A DNA stretch of 64,000 nucleotides from Anaerolineaceae bacterium (GTDB taxonomy: Bacteria > Chloroflexota > Anaerolineae > Aggregatilineales > Phototrophicaceae). The notes under the pieces were generated by a model. The model did no database searches. It was not told where the DNA came from and saw only the letters and a list, made by a program, of their open reading frames with translations. The position numbers were made by a program, and so were the translations under genes. Shown in pieces: positions 1 to 9,095 of this stretch; within the stretch, counting starts at the first letter, position 1; each line of letters begins with the position of its first letter. The stretch covers positions 2,542,001 through 2,606,000 of the forward strand of contig NZXX01000001.1 in the NCBI GenBank assembly GCA_002702065.1, written 5' to 3'.

Positions 1-342
1 TTTGGCGGGGGCCTTCTGGTGGACACGCCATAAAAAGTCGTGGGCCAGTTCCTCCGCCGTGGGCACTTTAAAGCTGGTGACACGAACACCCTGCGGATTC
101 ACCTGATCAAAAACATGCTTGATCGTGCTGTCCTTGCCACCGGCATCCATCGCCTGAAGCACAATCAGCAGGCTTTGTTTGCCTTCGGCGTACAATCGCT
201 CCTGAAGATCGGCCAATTTGTCTTCAAGCTCGCGCTCTTCCTCACGGGCCATGCCCTTGTCGTAATCGCCTTTATAATCCGGGTCGAACTTGCTCAGATT
301 GACCTTTTTGCCCGGTGTTGGATGAAGCGGCTGCTCGGCCAT
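1..342 (-). CDS. ppk2: Polyphosphate kinase 2 family protein (partial)
   Basis: The reading frame starts at 342 (ATG, preceded by an AAGGAG ribosome site) and runs off the window start, so only the first 114 residues are present. PPK2 enzymes transfer phosphate between polyphosphate and nucleoside mono- or diphosphates in the cytoplasm. The visible part has the acidic N-terminal leader and the PPK2 Walker A region, LLIVLQAMDAGGKDSTIKHV, then a VNPQGVRVTSFK stretch and an ELAHDFLWR helix, all typical of the family. The C-terminal half with the lid and Walker B is outside the window, so substrate class (AMP, ADP or GDP) cannot be told. It is divergent from the SGNH hydrolase gene that follows. 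Confidence 0.9.
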   Translation of the reverse strand, partial: MAEQPLHPTPGKKVNLSKFDPDYKGDYDKGMAREEERELEDKLADLQERLYAEGKQSLLIVLQAMDAGGKDSTIKHVFDQVNPQGVRVTSFKVPTAEELAHDFLWRVHQKAPAK

Positions 343-429
343 CACTGCTCCTTACTTGACATTTTGGGGCACCTCGCCTAGCATCTCGCCCGTATGACGT
401 ACGATCGATCAGCAAGGGCAACTGCCACG

Positions 430-1536
430 ATGCGAGTCCTGTGTGCGGTCATTATGGCCTGTCTGCTACAGATCAGCAACCAGGCGCAGGCTTCTCCGCC
501 ATATCAGCAAACAAACCCCGATGCTTATGTCGCAACCGGTGATGGACCGCTGCGGCTGCGGGCTGGACCGGGCCTCAACCACGCAGTACTGGACCTGCTG
601 GATGATGGCACGCCGCTGGCGATTCTTGGACGCACGTCAGATTCGATCTGGCTTGAGGTGCGCACGCTCGACCAGCTGCGTAATGGCTGGGTATTCGGCG
701 AATACGTAGACGTGCGCATTAACCTGAATCGACTGGATACCAGCAGCGGTCCCCTCAACTTTCGGGCGCTCATCTCCAATATATCGCCCAATGCGCATCA
801 CATTTACCAGCAAGGGCAACAGCTCGGCAACCGGGCCAATGTATTCGCCAAAGTCGGCGACAGCATCACCGTGTCCTACCATATGCTGCAACCCATTGGC
901 GAAGGCCACTATGATCTCGGCGATTATGATTACCTTCAGCCAGCAATTGACTTTTTCTCAGAAGCAGATGTGCACGGCACCAACGCCTTCGCAGCGACAT
1001 CGGTAGCAGCACAGGTTGGCTGGACCGCCGCCGCCGTCCTGATGCCAAAATTTGCGGATCCATCACAATGCCAGTTGAATGAATCGCCGCTAGTCTGCGA
1101 GTATCGTCTCACACAGCCGGCCTTTGCGCTCATCATGCTCGGTACCAATGACACCGGTTATGTCCCCGCGGTTGACTACCAGCACAATCTGGAGCGCATT
1201 ATCGACATATCCATCGAAATGGGGGTTGTGCCGGTCCTCAGCACCATACCCCCGCGAACCGGCTATGAGGACACGGTGCTGCGCTTCAATCAGATCGTGC
1301 GCGACGTTGCCCGGCGCTACGATATCCCGCTGTGGGATTACCACTATGCGATGGCCTATTTCGAGAACACCAGTTTGACGTATGATGGGGTTCACCCGTC
1401 GCTGCCGCCGCGAGGGCACGATGATGTCGCCATCTTTAAACAGGCGAATCTGCCTTATGGCTATGTGCTGCGGAACCTGAGTGCGCTCCACGTGCTGGAC
1501 GCGTTGTGGCAGCAGATTGTTCTGGAAGCTGAGTAA
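430..1536 (+). CDS. Secreted SH3-domain SGNH/GDSL hydrolase
   Basis: A 368-residue exported protein. The chosen start at 430 gives a classical signal peptide (Met-Arg, a hydrophobic run, then cleavage near QAQA-SPP); an in-frame ATG at 394 would add 12 polar residues in front of it and lacks a ribosome site. Residues about 25-105 look like a bacterial SH3 domain (GPLRLRAGPG and GWVFGEYVDV). The rest is an SGNH hydrolase fold with the nucleophile block VGDSIT, the oxyanion block GTND and the C-terminal catalytic pair in DGVHPS. The likely role is cell-surface ester hydrolysis, with the SH3 part binding wall material; the substrate is unknown. Single gene between a divergent ppk2 and a convergent rqcH. 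Confidence 0.85.
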   Translation: MRVLCAVIMACLLQISNQAQASPPYQQTNPDAYVATGDGPLRLRAGPGLNHAVLDLLDDGTPLAILGRTSDSIWLEVRTLDQLRNGWVFGEYVDVRINLNRLDTSSGPLNFRALISNISPNAHHIYQQGQQLGNRANVFAKVGDSITVSYHMLQPIGEGHYDLGDYDYLQPAIDFFSEADVHGTNAFAATSVAAQVGWTAAAVLMPKFADPSQCQLNESPLVCEYRLTQPAFALIMLGTNDTGYVPAVDYQHNLERIIDISIEMGVVPVLSTIPPRTGYEDTVLRFNQIVRDVARRYDIPLWDYHYAMAYFENTSLTYDGVHPSLPPRGHDDVAIFKQANLPYGYVLRNLSALHVLDALWQQIVLEAE

Positions 1537-1555
1537 GCGAGGCTGGTTAGCGGGT

Positions 1556-3259
1556 TTATTCCGGCTTTTCCGGGCGCACGGTGCGGGTGGTTTCATTGCG
1601 ATAGGTAACCATCCCCGGCCCGCCGCCTTTAATCTTTTTGACATACTTGCGCGGGGTCACATCGACAATGACGCTGCTTTCGTCCTTGCTGGCGCTGAAA
1701 TAGGCCGCCACCTCTGCCGCCTGCTCAATCACCGACTCCGGAATCTCGCGCCCATCAAACTTGATAATCACGTGCGCGCCGGGCACATCACGAGCATGAA
1801 CCCACAGGTCCGCCCCGCTGCCTTTGTCAAACGTCACAATCTCGTTCTGGCGGCTGTTGCGTCCGACCCACATCACGAAGCCATCCGGTGAGACGAGGCG
1901 CATGGGCGCACTTTTACCCCCACCGATTCGCCCGGCGCGTTTGCCCTGCCAGTAACCCCGGCTCTGCAAGGCTTGCTGAACTTCGTCAATGTCCGGCCAG
2001 TTCGAAGCCATTTCCAGATCAACCGCCAGTTGATTGAGGTAGGCCAGTTCGTTTTCGGCCTCTTCGATCAGCTCCGGCACACCGGTGAGGGCACGTTTCG
2101 CCTTCTCGTAGCGCGCAAAATATTGCTGGGCATTTTCCAGCGGCGACACCTTGGGGTCCAACGCAATCACTAACTCCGGCTGATCCGGCTCATATTGCGC
2201 CCGCAGTTCTGTCTGACCTTTTTCGATGCCATACTGATACGCCAGAATCAACTCACCACTCTGGCGCAGGACTTCGCGCTGGCTTTCATCCGTCATCGAG
2301 CGCTGCAACGAACGGCGTTTGGCTTCCAGTTTGGCCTGTGCTTCCCGGATCGCCGCTGCTACCGGTTCTTTCGCCGCCTGATAAGCATCCTCGCCGAGAA
2401 TAGCGCCATAATACGCGGCCAGCGCCTCGCTCACCGTTTCCACCGGATGCCAGCCCGCTATGCTTTGCAGCGGGTACACGCTGAAGGCTTCCATGCCGTT
2501 TTCGTTTTCAGCAATCCCCGGCTGCCATTGCCGGTCTGCCAGCGGCGCAATCACACCTTGCAATGCTTCATACACCGCGTCCACGTCGGCATCAACGGCT
2601 TTCAAATTGGTCTGCCCACTCATCCGGTAGACAATCTCCCGCGCCAGCAGCGGGCTCATGCCGAGCAAACGCCCGGAAAGCAGCCGTTGAACCTGTTGCT
2701 TGGCATCGGTGTTCTGGTCAAAAATGCCATACAGATCTTGCAGCGTCACCCTGGTTGGGTCGAGCTTGCCGGTCTGAGGCGGTGGCGGCACATACTCATG
2801 CGCGGGCAGGCTCAGGCGGTAACGGTTTTCCTCCGGCCCGACCCGCCGGATACACTCAAGAATCATGCCATCCTGAACCAGCAGAATATTGCTGCGCCGT
2901 TCCATCGGCTCAACAATAATCGTCACCGCGCCTTCGGGTCCATCCACATCAATATGGACGATTCGCTCCCATTTTGGCTGGCTGATGTGCGCAATCGTGC
3001 CGCCTTCCACATAGCGGCGAAACAGCAGGCCAATGGGCTTGGGTTTGGGCAGCCCGCGACGTAATTTGTCTTCAACCAGATGCAGGCGCGGCGACTGATG
3101 ATCGGCGCTCAGGTAGAGATAGCGCCGCTGGCGATGGGCATAAATTTCCAGCCCCAGGCCGGTTTCATCAACGTCGATGGAATCCTGCACGCGCCCGCCG
3201 ACGAGTGTGTCCATAAACTCATCAACCAGCGCCGAAAGGGTAAACGCATCCAGATACAT
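1556..3259 (-). CDS. rqcH: NFACT family ribosome quality control protein RqcH
   Basis: A 567-residue NFACT protein (FbpA/Rqc2 family). RqcH binds stalled 50S subunits with peptidyl-tRNA and recruits tRNA-Ala to add C-terminal alanine tails that target aborted peptides for degradation. The order is NFACT-N (residues 1-200, with LHLVEDKL and MERRSNILLV), a coiled-coil middle (about 270-420), and NFACT-R near the C terminus with GRNSRQNE and the ARDVPGAHVII block. Length matches the family. It lies 15 bp after the cytochrome c gene and may be the last gene of that transcript. The name fibronectin-binding protein is a historical alternative for the same family. Confidence 0.9.
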   Translation of the reverse strand: MYLDAFTLSALVDEFMDTLVGGRVQDSIDVDETGLGLEIYAHRQRRYLYLSADHQSPRLHLVEDKLRRGLPKPKPIGLLFRRYVEGGTIAHISQPKWERIVHIDVDGPEGAVTIIVEPMERRSNILLVQDGMILECIRRVGPEENRYRLSLPAHEYVPPPPQTGKLDPTRVTLQDLYGIFDQNTDAKQQVQRLLSGRLLGMSPLLAREIVYRMSGQTNLKAVDADVDAVYEALQGVIAPLADRQWQPGIAENENGMEAFSVYPLQSIAGWHPVETVSEALAAYYGAILGEDAYQAAKEPVAAAIREAQAKLEAKRRSLQRSMTDESQREVLRQSGELILAYQYGIEKGQTELRAQYEPDQPELVIALDPKVSPLENAQQYFARYEKAKRALTGVPELIEEAENELAYLNQLAVDLEMASNWPDIDEVQQALQSRGYWQGKRAGRIGGGKSAPMRLVSPDGFVMWVGRNSRQNEIVTFDKGSGADLWVHARDVPGAHVIIKFDGREIPESVIEQAAEVAAYFSASKDESSVIVDVTPRKYVKKIKGGGPGMVTYRNETTRTVRPEKPE

Positions 3260-3274
3260 AATCGTTTCAGGGGT

Positions 3275-3727
3275 CTAATGAAGTGTGAGTAAATAAGCCA
3301 TCAGGTCGCCGAGTTGTTCATCACTCAGGCGTTCGTCATAATTTTGCGGCATCGAACCGGCATAGCCCTCAACCACGTAAGCGACGGGGTCCACAATCGA
3401 CTCGTAGATATATTGCGCCGCCGACAGCGGAGGCCGCCGTGTTTCAGCACGTTCGGCCACACCCTCGAATGGCGGTGCGATGCCGACACCCGCAGCAGAG
3501 ATATGGCAGGCAAAACAATCGAACTGGGTGATCAGGGCTTCACCCCGCGCCGGGTCAGCCGCAGCCAACAGGGCGTCCACCCGTTCCGCATCGGGGTGCG
3601 GGGTTGTGCTTTCCATGCCATAGTCCAAACTCGCCATGACAAAGACAGCTACAAACGCCAGCGTAAACAGAGCCAGCAGTACAACGACGACAATAACCGG
3701 CCACCGAGTAGAACGTGCAGCGTTCAC
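3275..3727 (-). CDS. Membrane-anchored cytochrome c
   Basis: A 150-residue protein with one N-terminal membrane segment (about residues 10-32) followed by a cytochrome c domain. Heme attachment is at CFACH and the likely distal ligand is the Met in YAGSMPQNY, as in class I cytochromes c. It starts with GTG at 3727. It lies 8 bp downstream of ctaB in the heme A cluster, so it probably carries electrons to a heme-copper oxidase at the outer membrane face; the oxidase subunits themselves are not in this window. Confidence 0.87.
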   Translation of the reverse strand: MNAARSTRWPVIVVVVLLALFTLAFVAVFVMASLDYGMESTTPHPDAERVDALLAAADPARGEALITQFDCFACHISAAGVGIAPPFEGVAERAETRRPPLSAAQYIYESIVDPVAYVVEGYAGSMPQNYDERLSDEQLGDLMAYLLTLH

Positions 3728-3735
3728 AGCCCGGC

Positions 3736-4632
3736 CTAACGCACAGCCACATCAACCAGCATCGCCAGGAACAGCAACGCCAGATAAAAAGTCGAGTATT
3801 TGTAGGCGGTGCGGGCCATCGCTTTGGTCGATACCCGCATCAGCCGGATCGTCATAGCCACCAGACCCAGACCCAGGACCAGCGCCGACACCCCATACAC
3901 CATGCCCAGGCTGCCGCCCATCAGGGCTGGCACCAGGCTAAGGAGCAGCAGCAGAATTGAATACAGCAGAATCTGCCAATACGTGGATTTCAGGCCGCGT
4001 GCGACGGGCATCATGGGCACACCAGCCCGCGCATAATCGGTATTGACCAGAATAGCCAGTGTCCAGCTGTGCGGCGGTGTCCAGTAGAAGACAATGCCAA
4101 ACAGCAGCCATGCCTCGATACTCAGCGAACCCGTCACAGCAGCCCAGCCAACCAGCACCGGAATCGCACCCGCGCCACCACCGATGACAATATTCACCGA
4201 CGTATTGCGCTTCAGCACCAGCGTATACAGCACAACGTAATACAGCGACCCGGCCAGCGCCAGCCCGGCAGTCAGCCAGTTCACCCAGAAGCCGAGGATC
4301 ATCACGCCCACGGCAATCAGCGTCAGCCCATACAGCAGCGCATTCTGTGGCGTCACCCGGCCAGATGGAATGGGGCGGCGGGCGGTGCGGGCCATACGGG
4401 CATCAAGATCACGATCCAGATACTGGTTGATGGCACCGGACCCTGCCGGGGCGAGAATACCGCCGATGAGGGTCGGTAACAGAATCGACAGCGGCGGCAC
4501 CCCATCGGCTGCGATCACCATTGCGGTTACTGTGGTGAAGATCAGGAGGAGAACAATCCTGACTTTCGTCAATTCCAGATAGGCGCGGAGCGTATTGGCT
4601 AGTTCGCTGCGATTTTGGATTGTGACTGCCAT
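3736..4632 (-). CDS. ctaB: Protoheme IX farnesyltransferase
   Basis: A 298-residue UbiA-superfamily membrane prenyltransferase that converts heme B to heme O by adding a farnesyl group. The family signature is clear: NQYLDRDLDARMARTARRP (the NxxxDxxxD Mg-diphosphate site), then RPIPSGRVTP, and a second acidic loop near NTDYARAGVPMMP. About eight or nine hydrophobic segments are present. Its start overlaps the end of ctaA by 34 bases, so the two are likely translated together. Together they make the heme A cofactor of an aa3-type oxidase. Confidence 0.95.
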   Translation of the reverse strand: MAVTIQNRSELANTLRAYLELTKVRIVLLLIFTTVTAMVIAADGVPPLSILLPTLIGGILAPAGSGAINQYLDRDLDARMARTARRPIPSGRVTPQNALLYGLTLIAVGVMILGFWVNWLTAGLALAGSLYYVVLYTLVLKRNTSVNIVIGGGAGAIPVLVGWAAVTGSLSIEAWLLFGIVFYWTPPHSWTLAILVNTDYARAGVPMMPVARGLKSTYWQILLYSILLLLLSLVPALMGGSLGMVYGVSALVLGLGLVAMTIRLMRVSTKAMARTAYKYSTFYLALLFLAMLVDVAVR

Positions 4633-5558
4633 GCCATCGTATCTTGTCTACTCGTTGACGACCTCAAATATTCCATAATGCTCAGAACCACAAGCAGTGC
4701 CCACGTAGTCGCGGCCAGCCCGACATGTGTTGCCCCCCACACACGCCCGGCCTGGGTCAGCACAAAGATTGCGCCAACGCCAGCCTGTGCCAGATAAATA
4801 ACAAATGCCCAGATTGCAACCCGACGCAACGCACGATCACGCCCGGCCTGGATAATCTGCCAGATCATCAGCACCAGTGCAACGCCCAGCGCAACGACGG
4901 CAAACCGGTGCAGCATATGAATTAATGCCGCATGTCCCTGCCCTGTCGGCAAAATCGTACCATTGCACAACGGCCAGTCCGTACAGGCCAGCGTTGCGCC
5001 GCTGCCGCGCACCAGCGCACCCGTCAGAATAATCACGAATGATAATGCTGTGGTGATATAGATCAGCATGGTGACATGATCCATTGCCTGGCCGCGTGCT
5101 TCCGGCTTAAAGCGAACGACCACCACCGGCACCAGCAGCGCCGCCAGCAGCAGCATCGCCGTACCCAGGTGCAGCGCAACCATCGTCGGCGGCAGTTCCA
5201 GAACCACCACCAGCGCGCCCAGTGAACTTTGGATCATGAACAGCACCGCAGCCGCCACGACCGCACCAAATGCGACCCGCTGCAACCGCCGTACCCGCCA
5301 CGCCGCGACCAGCGTCGCCAAACCCAGAACGCCGATCAGCGCCGCAAACAAACGGTGCGTCCATTCAATCCACGCCGTCAGGTTGTCCAGCGGCGGCAAA
5401 ATTCTACCATCGCAAAGGGGCCAGCTATCGCCACACCCCAGCCCGGAATCAGTAACGCGAACGATCGCGCCAAAGACAATCAGGCCAAGTGTGAGCAGCG
5501 CCGTCGTCAGCGCCAGCCCGGAAAACAAACGCGGCGGTTGTGTCCGTACTTGTGACAT
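4599..5558 (-). CDS. ctaA: Heme A synthase (CtaA/Cox15)
   Basis: A 319-residue membrane protein that oxidises the heme O methyl group to formyl, giving heme A. It shows the duplicated four-helix structure with His ligands in EWTHRLFAALIG, VALHLGTA, IHMLHRFAV and GATHVGLA, plus two cysteine-pair loops, CGDSWPLC and CTDWPLC. A longer frame starts at 5657, but that would overlap the upstream gene and add non-conserved residues; ATG 5558 is preferred. It lies 13 bp after the small membrane protein gene and overlaps ctaB. Confidence 0.93.
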   Translation of the reverse strand: MSQVRTQPPRLFSGLALTTALLTLGLIVFGAIVRVTDSGLGCGDSWPLCDGRILPPLDNLTAWIEWTHRLFAALIGVLGLATLVAAWRVRRLQRVAFGAVVAAAVLFMIQSSLGALVVVLELPPTMVALHLGTAMLLLAALLVPVVVVRFKPEARGQAMDHVTMLIYITTALSFVIILTGALVRGSGATLACTDWPLCNGTILPTGQGHAALIHMLHRFAVVALGVALVLMIWQIIQAGRDRALRRVAIWAFVIYLAQAGVGAIFVLTQAGRVWGATHVGLAATTWALLVVLSIMEYLRSSTSRQDTMAWQSQSKIAAN

Positions 5559-5571
5559 CAACAATACTCGT

Positions 5572-5880
5572 TTACTCAGTACCGCCTGTGGTGACAGCGG
5601 TTTCAGATGACCGGGCCTGCTTAACGCCACGATGCAGCAGCCACAGCACGATCGCAATCGTTGCCGCCATACCGATCAGGTTAAACAGAATAAAACCAAC
5701 AAACATAACCAGCTGCTCGGCCTGCCAGGGGGCCGTTTCCAATGTCGAAGCATCCGGAACATTCGTTTGGGTGATAAATGGCAGCAGTGCTTCGCCACCA
5801 CTGGACATCAACTGCGAGGTCAATCCACCGCCAATCAGCAGCAAGACGACTGCACCAATTACAAATGCGAGTTTTCTCAC
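5572..5880 (-). CDS. Small two-helix membrane protein of the heme A cluster
   Basis: A 102-residue protein of unrecognised family, with an N-terminal hydrophobic segment (signal anchor, residues about 4-22) and a second membrane helix (about 58-82) followed by a basic tail. The GTG start at 5880 has a strong GGAGG ribosome site. It is the first gene of the ctaA-ctaB-cytochrome c transcript, so it may help oxidase assembly or be a small oxidase-associated subunit; this rests only on position. Confidence 0.75.
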   Translation of the reverse strand: MRKLAFVIGAVVLLLIGGGLTSQLMSSGGEALLPFITQTNVPDASTLETAPWQAEQLVMFVGFILFNLIGMAATIAIVLWLLHRGVKQARSSETAVTTGGTE

Positions 5881-5939
5881 GATGACCTCCGCGCGTCAGT
5901 TCTCAAATAAGGGGAATAATTGCCAGCCCACAAACCCAG

Positions 5940-5968
5940 ATTGTACCTTTTATCACAACCTGTGGCAA
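5940..5968 (-). promoter_or_regulatory. Promoter of the heme A operon
   Basis: Minus-strand TTGCCA (5968-5963), a 17-base spacer and TACAAT (5945-5940) form a good sigma70-type promoter about 60 bases before the GTG of the small membrane protein gene. It should drive that gene, ctaA, ctaB, the cytochrome and possibly rqcH. Confidence 0.6.
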
Positions 5969-5976
5969 GTCCACTT

Positions 5977-6843
5977 TCAGACCACATCGCTGCTCGAATC
6001 CGTCTCTCTGCTGCCATTCGACTCCTGCGTGTTGTCGTCGATATCATCTGCTTCTTCAATCGAAAACTCATCCTGCTGCCGGTGGCGCATGTCGTTCCCC
6101 TCACCCGCACTGTGCAGATCACTCATAAAAGGGTCGGCACCATCCGACGCATGGTTCTGGCGCGGGATCGTAAAGCTGAATGTACTGCCCTCACCCAACG
6201 CGCTTTTCAGCCAGATATATCCTTCGTGCTTCTGAACGATCAGCCGGGCAATCGCCAGCCCCAGCCCACTGCCGGAGGCTCGTGTTTCGGCGCTGTTGGA
6301 TGCACGGAAGAATTGTTCAAATACATGGGGCTGATCATCTTCCGGGATGCCGACGCCGCTGTCACGCACGTCGACCCGCACAAAATCCGGCTGATTGGTG
6401 GCCGACACCCAGACGGTACCCTGCTTCTGATTATACTTGATGGCATTGACCAGCAGGTTATTGATGACCAGACCGAGCAACCGGCGCTCACCGCTCACAA
6501 TACCCAGGTCATCATCGACCTGAACCACCAGGTCAACCTGGCGTTCTTCAGCCGCCGCTTCAACCATATCGAGGGCATTGTGCACCAGTTCGCGCAGGTC
6601 ACAGTCCTCAAATGTCAGGTCTGCCCCCTGCTCCAGACGTGCCAGCTCCAGCAGCGCCTCGATCAGATTTTCCATTCGTTCCAACCCTGCCAGCGCACGC
6701 CCGCAATAGCGGACCTGAGCCGCGGTCAGATTATCGCCCTGCTGAATCAATTCGATAAAGCCCTGTACAGCGCTAATCGGTGCTTTCAGTTCATGACCGA
6801 CAACTGCCAGCACATCTTTACCGAGAATATCGTCCTTAGCCAT
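5977..6843 (-). CDS. Sensor-less histidine kinase
   Basis: A 288-residue kinase made of only the transmitter module. HisKA is at the very N terminus (VVGHELKAPI, phospho-acceptor His near residue 18), and HATPase follows with the N box NLLVNAIKYN, G1 DSGVGIP and G2 GSGLGLAI. No membrane segment, PAS, GAF or HAMP precedes it. After the ATPase there is a roughly 55-residue, very acidic, probably disordered tail. The start is GTG 6846 or ATG 6843; the AAGAGG site is too close to both to decide. It begins 6 bases after the BtuF-like gene ends, and no response regulator is nearby. It may act on a partner kinase domain or receive signals from another protein. Confidence 0.88.
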   Translation of the reverse strand: MAKDDILGKDVLAVVGHELKAPISAVQGFIELIQQGDNLTAAQVRYCGRALAGLERMENLIEALLELARLEQGADLTFEDCDLRELVHNALDMVEAAAEERQVDLVVQVDDDLGIVSGERRLLGLVINNLLVNAIKYNQKQGTVWVSATNQPDFVRVDVRDSGVGIPEDDQPHVFEQFFRASNSAETRASGSGLGLAIARLIVQKHEGYIWLKSALGEGSTFSFTIPRQNHASDGADPFMSDLHSAGEGNDMRHRQQDEFSIEEADDIDDNTQESNGSRETDSSSDVV

Positions 6844-6849
6844 CACCTC

Positions 6850-7725
6850 TTACCCTGTCAACAATTGCGGAAGCAGATTCAAGGCATGAGCAATGCGTGT
6901 TCCGTGCCATGTGAGCAACGAGCCATCGACAAGATGGATTCTACCACTGTGTGCTGCCGGGACATCCAGGTCAGCAAACACCGGCACATGCGCCTCTGTA
7001 AACGCATACGGTTCACCCGGCAGCAGAATGACCTGCGGCTGGGCCTTGACCACTTCGTCCAGCGTGATTCGCGGGTAGCGCGTATCCAGATCAGCCGTCT
7101 TTTCCGGCGGATACGGCGCTGCTTCACCCAGGTCTGCCTGCAAAGGATACTGCCGCTGCCGGTCGGCAAACACATTATGGCCACCGCATATTCGCAGCAA
7201 ATCATGACAATACGTATCCGCATTAAATGTCATCAACGGATCAAACCAGATCGGCACAAAGACCGATACCAGCTGATCGTCCGGTGACTGGTTCATGCTC
7301 TTTATCCAGTCTACCGTCTGCTCGATCAGACGAACACGCGGGACCATAGAGGTTTCATCAAAAACGTGCATGATGTTCCAGAGCAAATTCAGGACATCGC
7401 TCACGGTTTTGGGAAATGTCACCCAAACCGGAATACCAGCCTCAGCGAGTGCTTCAACATCTGCCTTGCGATTTTCTTCCATGTTGGCGATCACAAGGTC
7501 AGGCTTCAGAGCAATGATGCGGCTGGTATCCGGATTTTTGGTTCCGCCAATGCGGGGTAAGCCCGTCACGCCCGCTTCAGGATAAATGCAGTAATCCGTA
7601 ATGCCAACGACACGACTGCCAAGCCCCAGATCAAACAGGGACTCCGTCACACTCGGCACCAGAGATACCACGCGCTGCGGCGGTTCGATAACCGGGGCTT
7701 CCATCTGGTACGAATAAGTTGTCAT
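6850..7725 (-). CDS. BtuF-like substrate-binding protein without signal peptide
   Basis: A 291-residue member of the helical-backbone metal/cobalamin binding family (BtuF, FecB, TroA-like). The N-terminal block RVVSLVPSVTESLFDLGLG and GGTKNPDTSRIIALKPDLVIAN are diagnostic. Unlike exported BtuF there is no signal peptide or lipobox, so the protein looks cytoplasmic, and no permease or ATPase gene accompanies it. It sits between purA (23-bp gap) and the histidine kinase. It could be an intracellular ligand-binding sensor rather than a transporter part; that is inference. Confidence 0.83.
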   Translation of the reverse strand: MTTYSYQMEAPVIEPPQRVVSLVPSVTESLFDLGLGSRVVGITDYCIYPEAGVTGLPRIGGTKNPDTSRIIALKPDLVIANMEENRKADVEALAEAGIPVWVTFPKTVSDVLNLLWNIMHVFDETSMVPRVRLIEQTVDWIKSMNQSPDDQLVSVFVPIWFDPLMTFNADTYCHDLLRICGGHNVFADRQRQYPLQADLGEAAPYPPEKTADLDTRYPRITLDEVVKAQPQVILLPGEPYAFTEAHVPVFADLDVPAAHSGRIHLVDGSLLTWHGTRIAHALNLLPQLLTG

Positions 7726-7748
7726 ACCATCCCAATACGTATTCCGGT

Positions 7749-9038
7749 TCAGGCTAGCGGGATGACCTGTTCACGCTTTGGCCCCACGCTCACCGCACCT
7801 ACCAGTGTATCGCAAATCTCGCCGATTCGCTGAACATAGTCACGCGCGGCCTGTGGCAAATCATCTGGACTGCGCACCGCGCTGATGTCTTCCTGCCAGC
7901 CGGGCAGCGTCTCATAAACCGGCTTTGCCCGCTGCAAGTCATGGATCGTGCTCGGCGGATACGATACCTGCTGACCGTCGACTTCATAAGCAACGGCGAT
8001 CTTCAGTTCTTCGAAGCCACTCAAGACATCCAGCTTGGTCAGGAACAATTCGGTAAAACCGCTGACCTGTGACGAATAGCGCAGGATAACGCCATCCAGC
8101 CAGCCACAACGCCGGGGCCGCCCGGTGGTGGTGCCAAATTCGTCCCAGAAGCGTTCGCCGCTGCCACGCAGCCGGTTCGCCAGTTCGCCATCCAGTTCGG
8201 TGGGCATCGGGCCGGACCCCACGCGGGTGGCAAAACACTTCGCCACACCGACAACGCGGTCCACATACAGGGGGCCAAAACCCAGACCTGTCAGCGCACC
8301 GCCCGCCGTCGGCGACGAGCTGGTGACAAATGGATAATCGCCATGATCAATGTCCAGCATCGTGCCCTGTGCGCCTTCACACAGCACCCGTGCGCCATCA
8401 CGCAGCTGGTCATTGATATAGACCGCAGTCTCGGTCAGGTAGGGCTGCAACCGTTTCGCCGCGGTGATGTAGGCTTCGGCAGTGGCCTGGGCATCCAGCG
8501 GGTCGAACCCCTGTGCGGTCAGAGTCTGGTTGGCCTGTTCGATGGCATTGTGAACCGTATCGGCGAATTCTTCATCATCCAGCATCAACCCAGCACGAAT
8601 GCCCTGTCGGCCAGTTTTATCCAGATAAGCCGGGCCAATACCGCGCAGGGTCGTCCCGATCGCGCCTTCGCCCCGTGCTTTTTCGCTGGCGCGGTCCAGT
8701 GCGATGTGCGCCGGGGTAATAATGTGCGCCCGCGTGCTGATCATCAGGCGGGTTGGCGACACGTCAATGCCCTGCTCGACCAGTTCGTCGATTTCTTTCA
8801 GCATATTCACCGGGTTAATGACGGTGCCATTCCCCAGTACACAGGCGACCCCATCATACAGAATCCCCGATGGAACCAGATGCAGCTTATAAACTTTATC
8901 GTCCACAGCGACGGTGTGACCGGCATTGTCACCCCCTGCAAAGCGGGCAACAACATCGGCGTTGGCAGTCAATCTGTCGGTTACGCCGCCCTTTCCTTCG
9001 TCACCCCACTGCGCGCCGACAATGATTGTTGCAGGCAT
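7749..9038 (-). CDS. purA: Adenylosuccinate synthetase
   Basis: A 429-residue enzyme joining IMP and aspartate with GTP to give adenylosuccinate, the first committed step to AMP. The GTP loop is WGDEGKG near residue 11, followed by FAGGDNAGHTV, VLGNGTVINP and TTLRGIGPAY; the adenine-path block GTTTGRPRRCGWLD and the C-terminal VSVGPKREQVI are also standard. Length is normal. It lies 57 bp after the S51-like gene in the ricT-to-kinase gene series. Confidence 0.97.
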   Translation of the reverse strand: MPATIIVGAQWGDEGKGGVTDRLTANADVVARFAGGDNAGHTVAVDDKVYKLHLVPSGILYDGVACVLGNGTVINPVNMLKEIDELVEQGIDVSPTRLMISTRAHIITPAHIALDRASEKARGEGAIGTTLRGIGPAYLDKTGRQGIRAGLMLDDEEFADTVHNAIEQANQTLTAQGFDPLDAQATAEAYITAAKRLQPYLTETAVYINDQLRDGARVLCEGAQGTMLDIDHGDYPFVTSSSPTAGGALTGLGFGPLYVDRVVGVAKCFATRVGSGPMPTELDGELANRLRGSGERFWDEFGTTTGRPRRCGWLDGVILRYSSQVSGFTELFLTKLDVLSGFEELKIAVAYEVDGQQVSYPPSTIHDLQRAKPVYETLPGWQEDISAVRSPDDLPQAARDYVQRIGEICDTLVGAVSVGPKREQVIPLA

Positions 9039-9095
9039 AACCTATTTTCCCTTTTGATTGTGATATGGCATGTAAAACGTCAAGTGCAGAGGGAA

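Noticed and set aside
40..381. Plus-strand open frame at the window start
   Set aside because: It is the shadow of ppk2 on the other strand, which has clear kinase motifs and a ribosome site.
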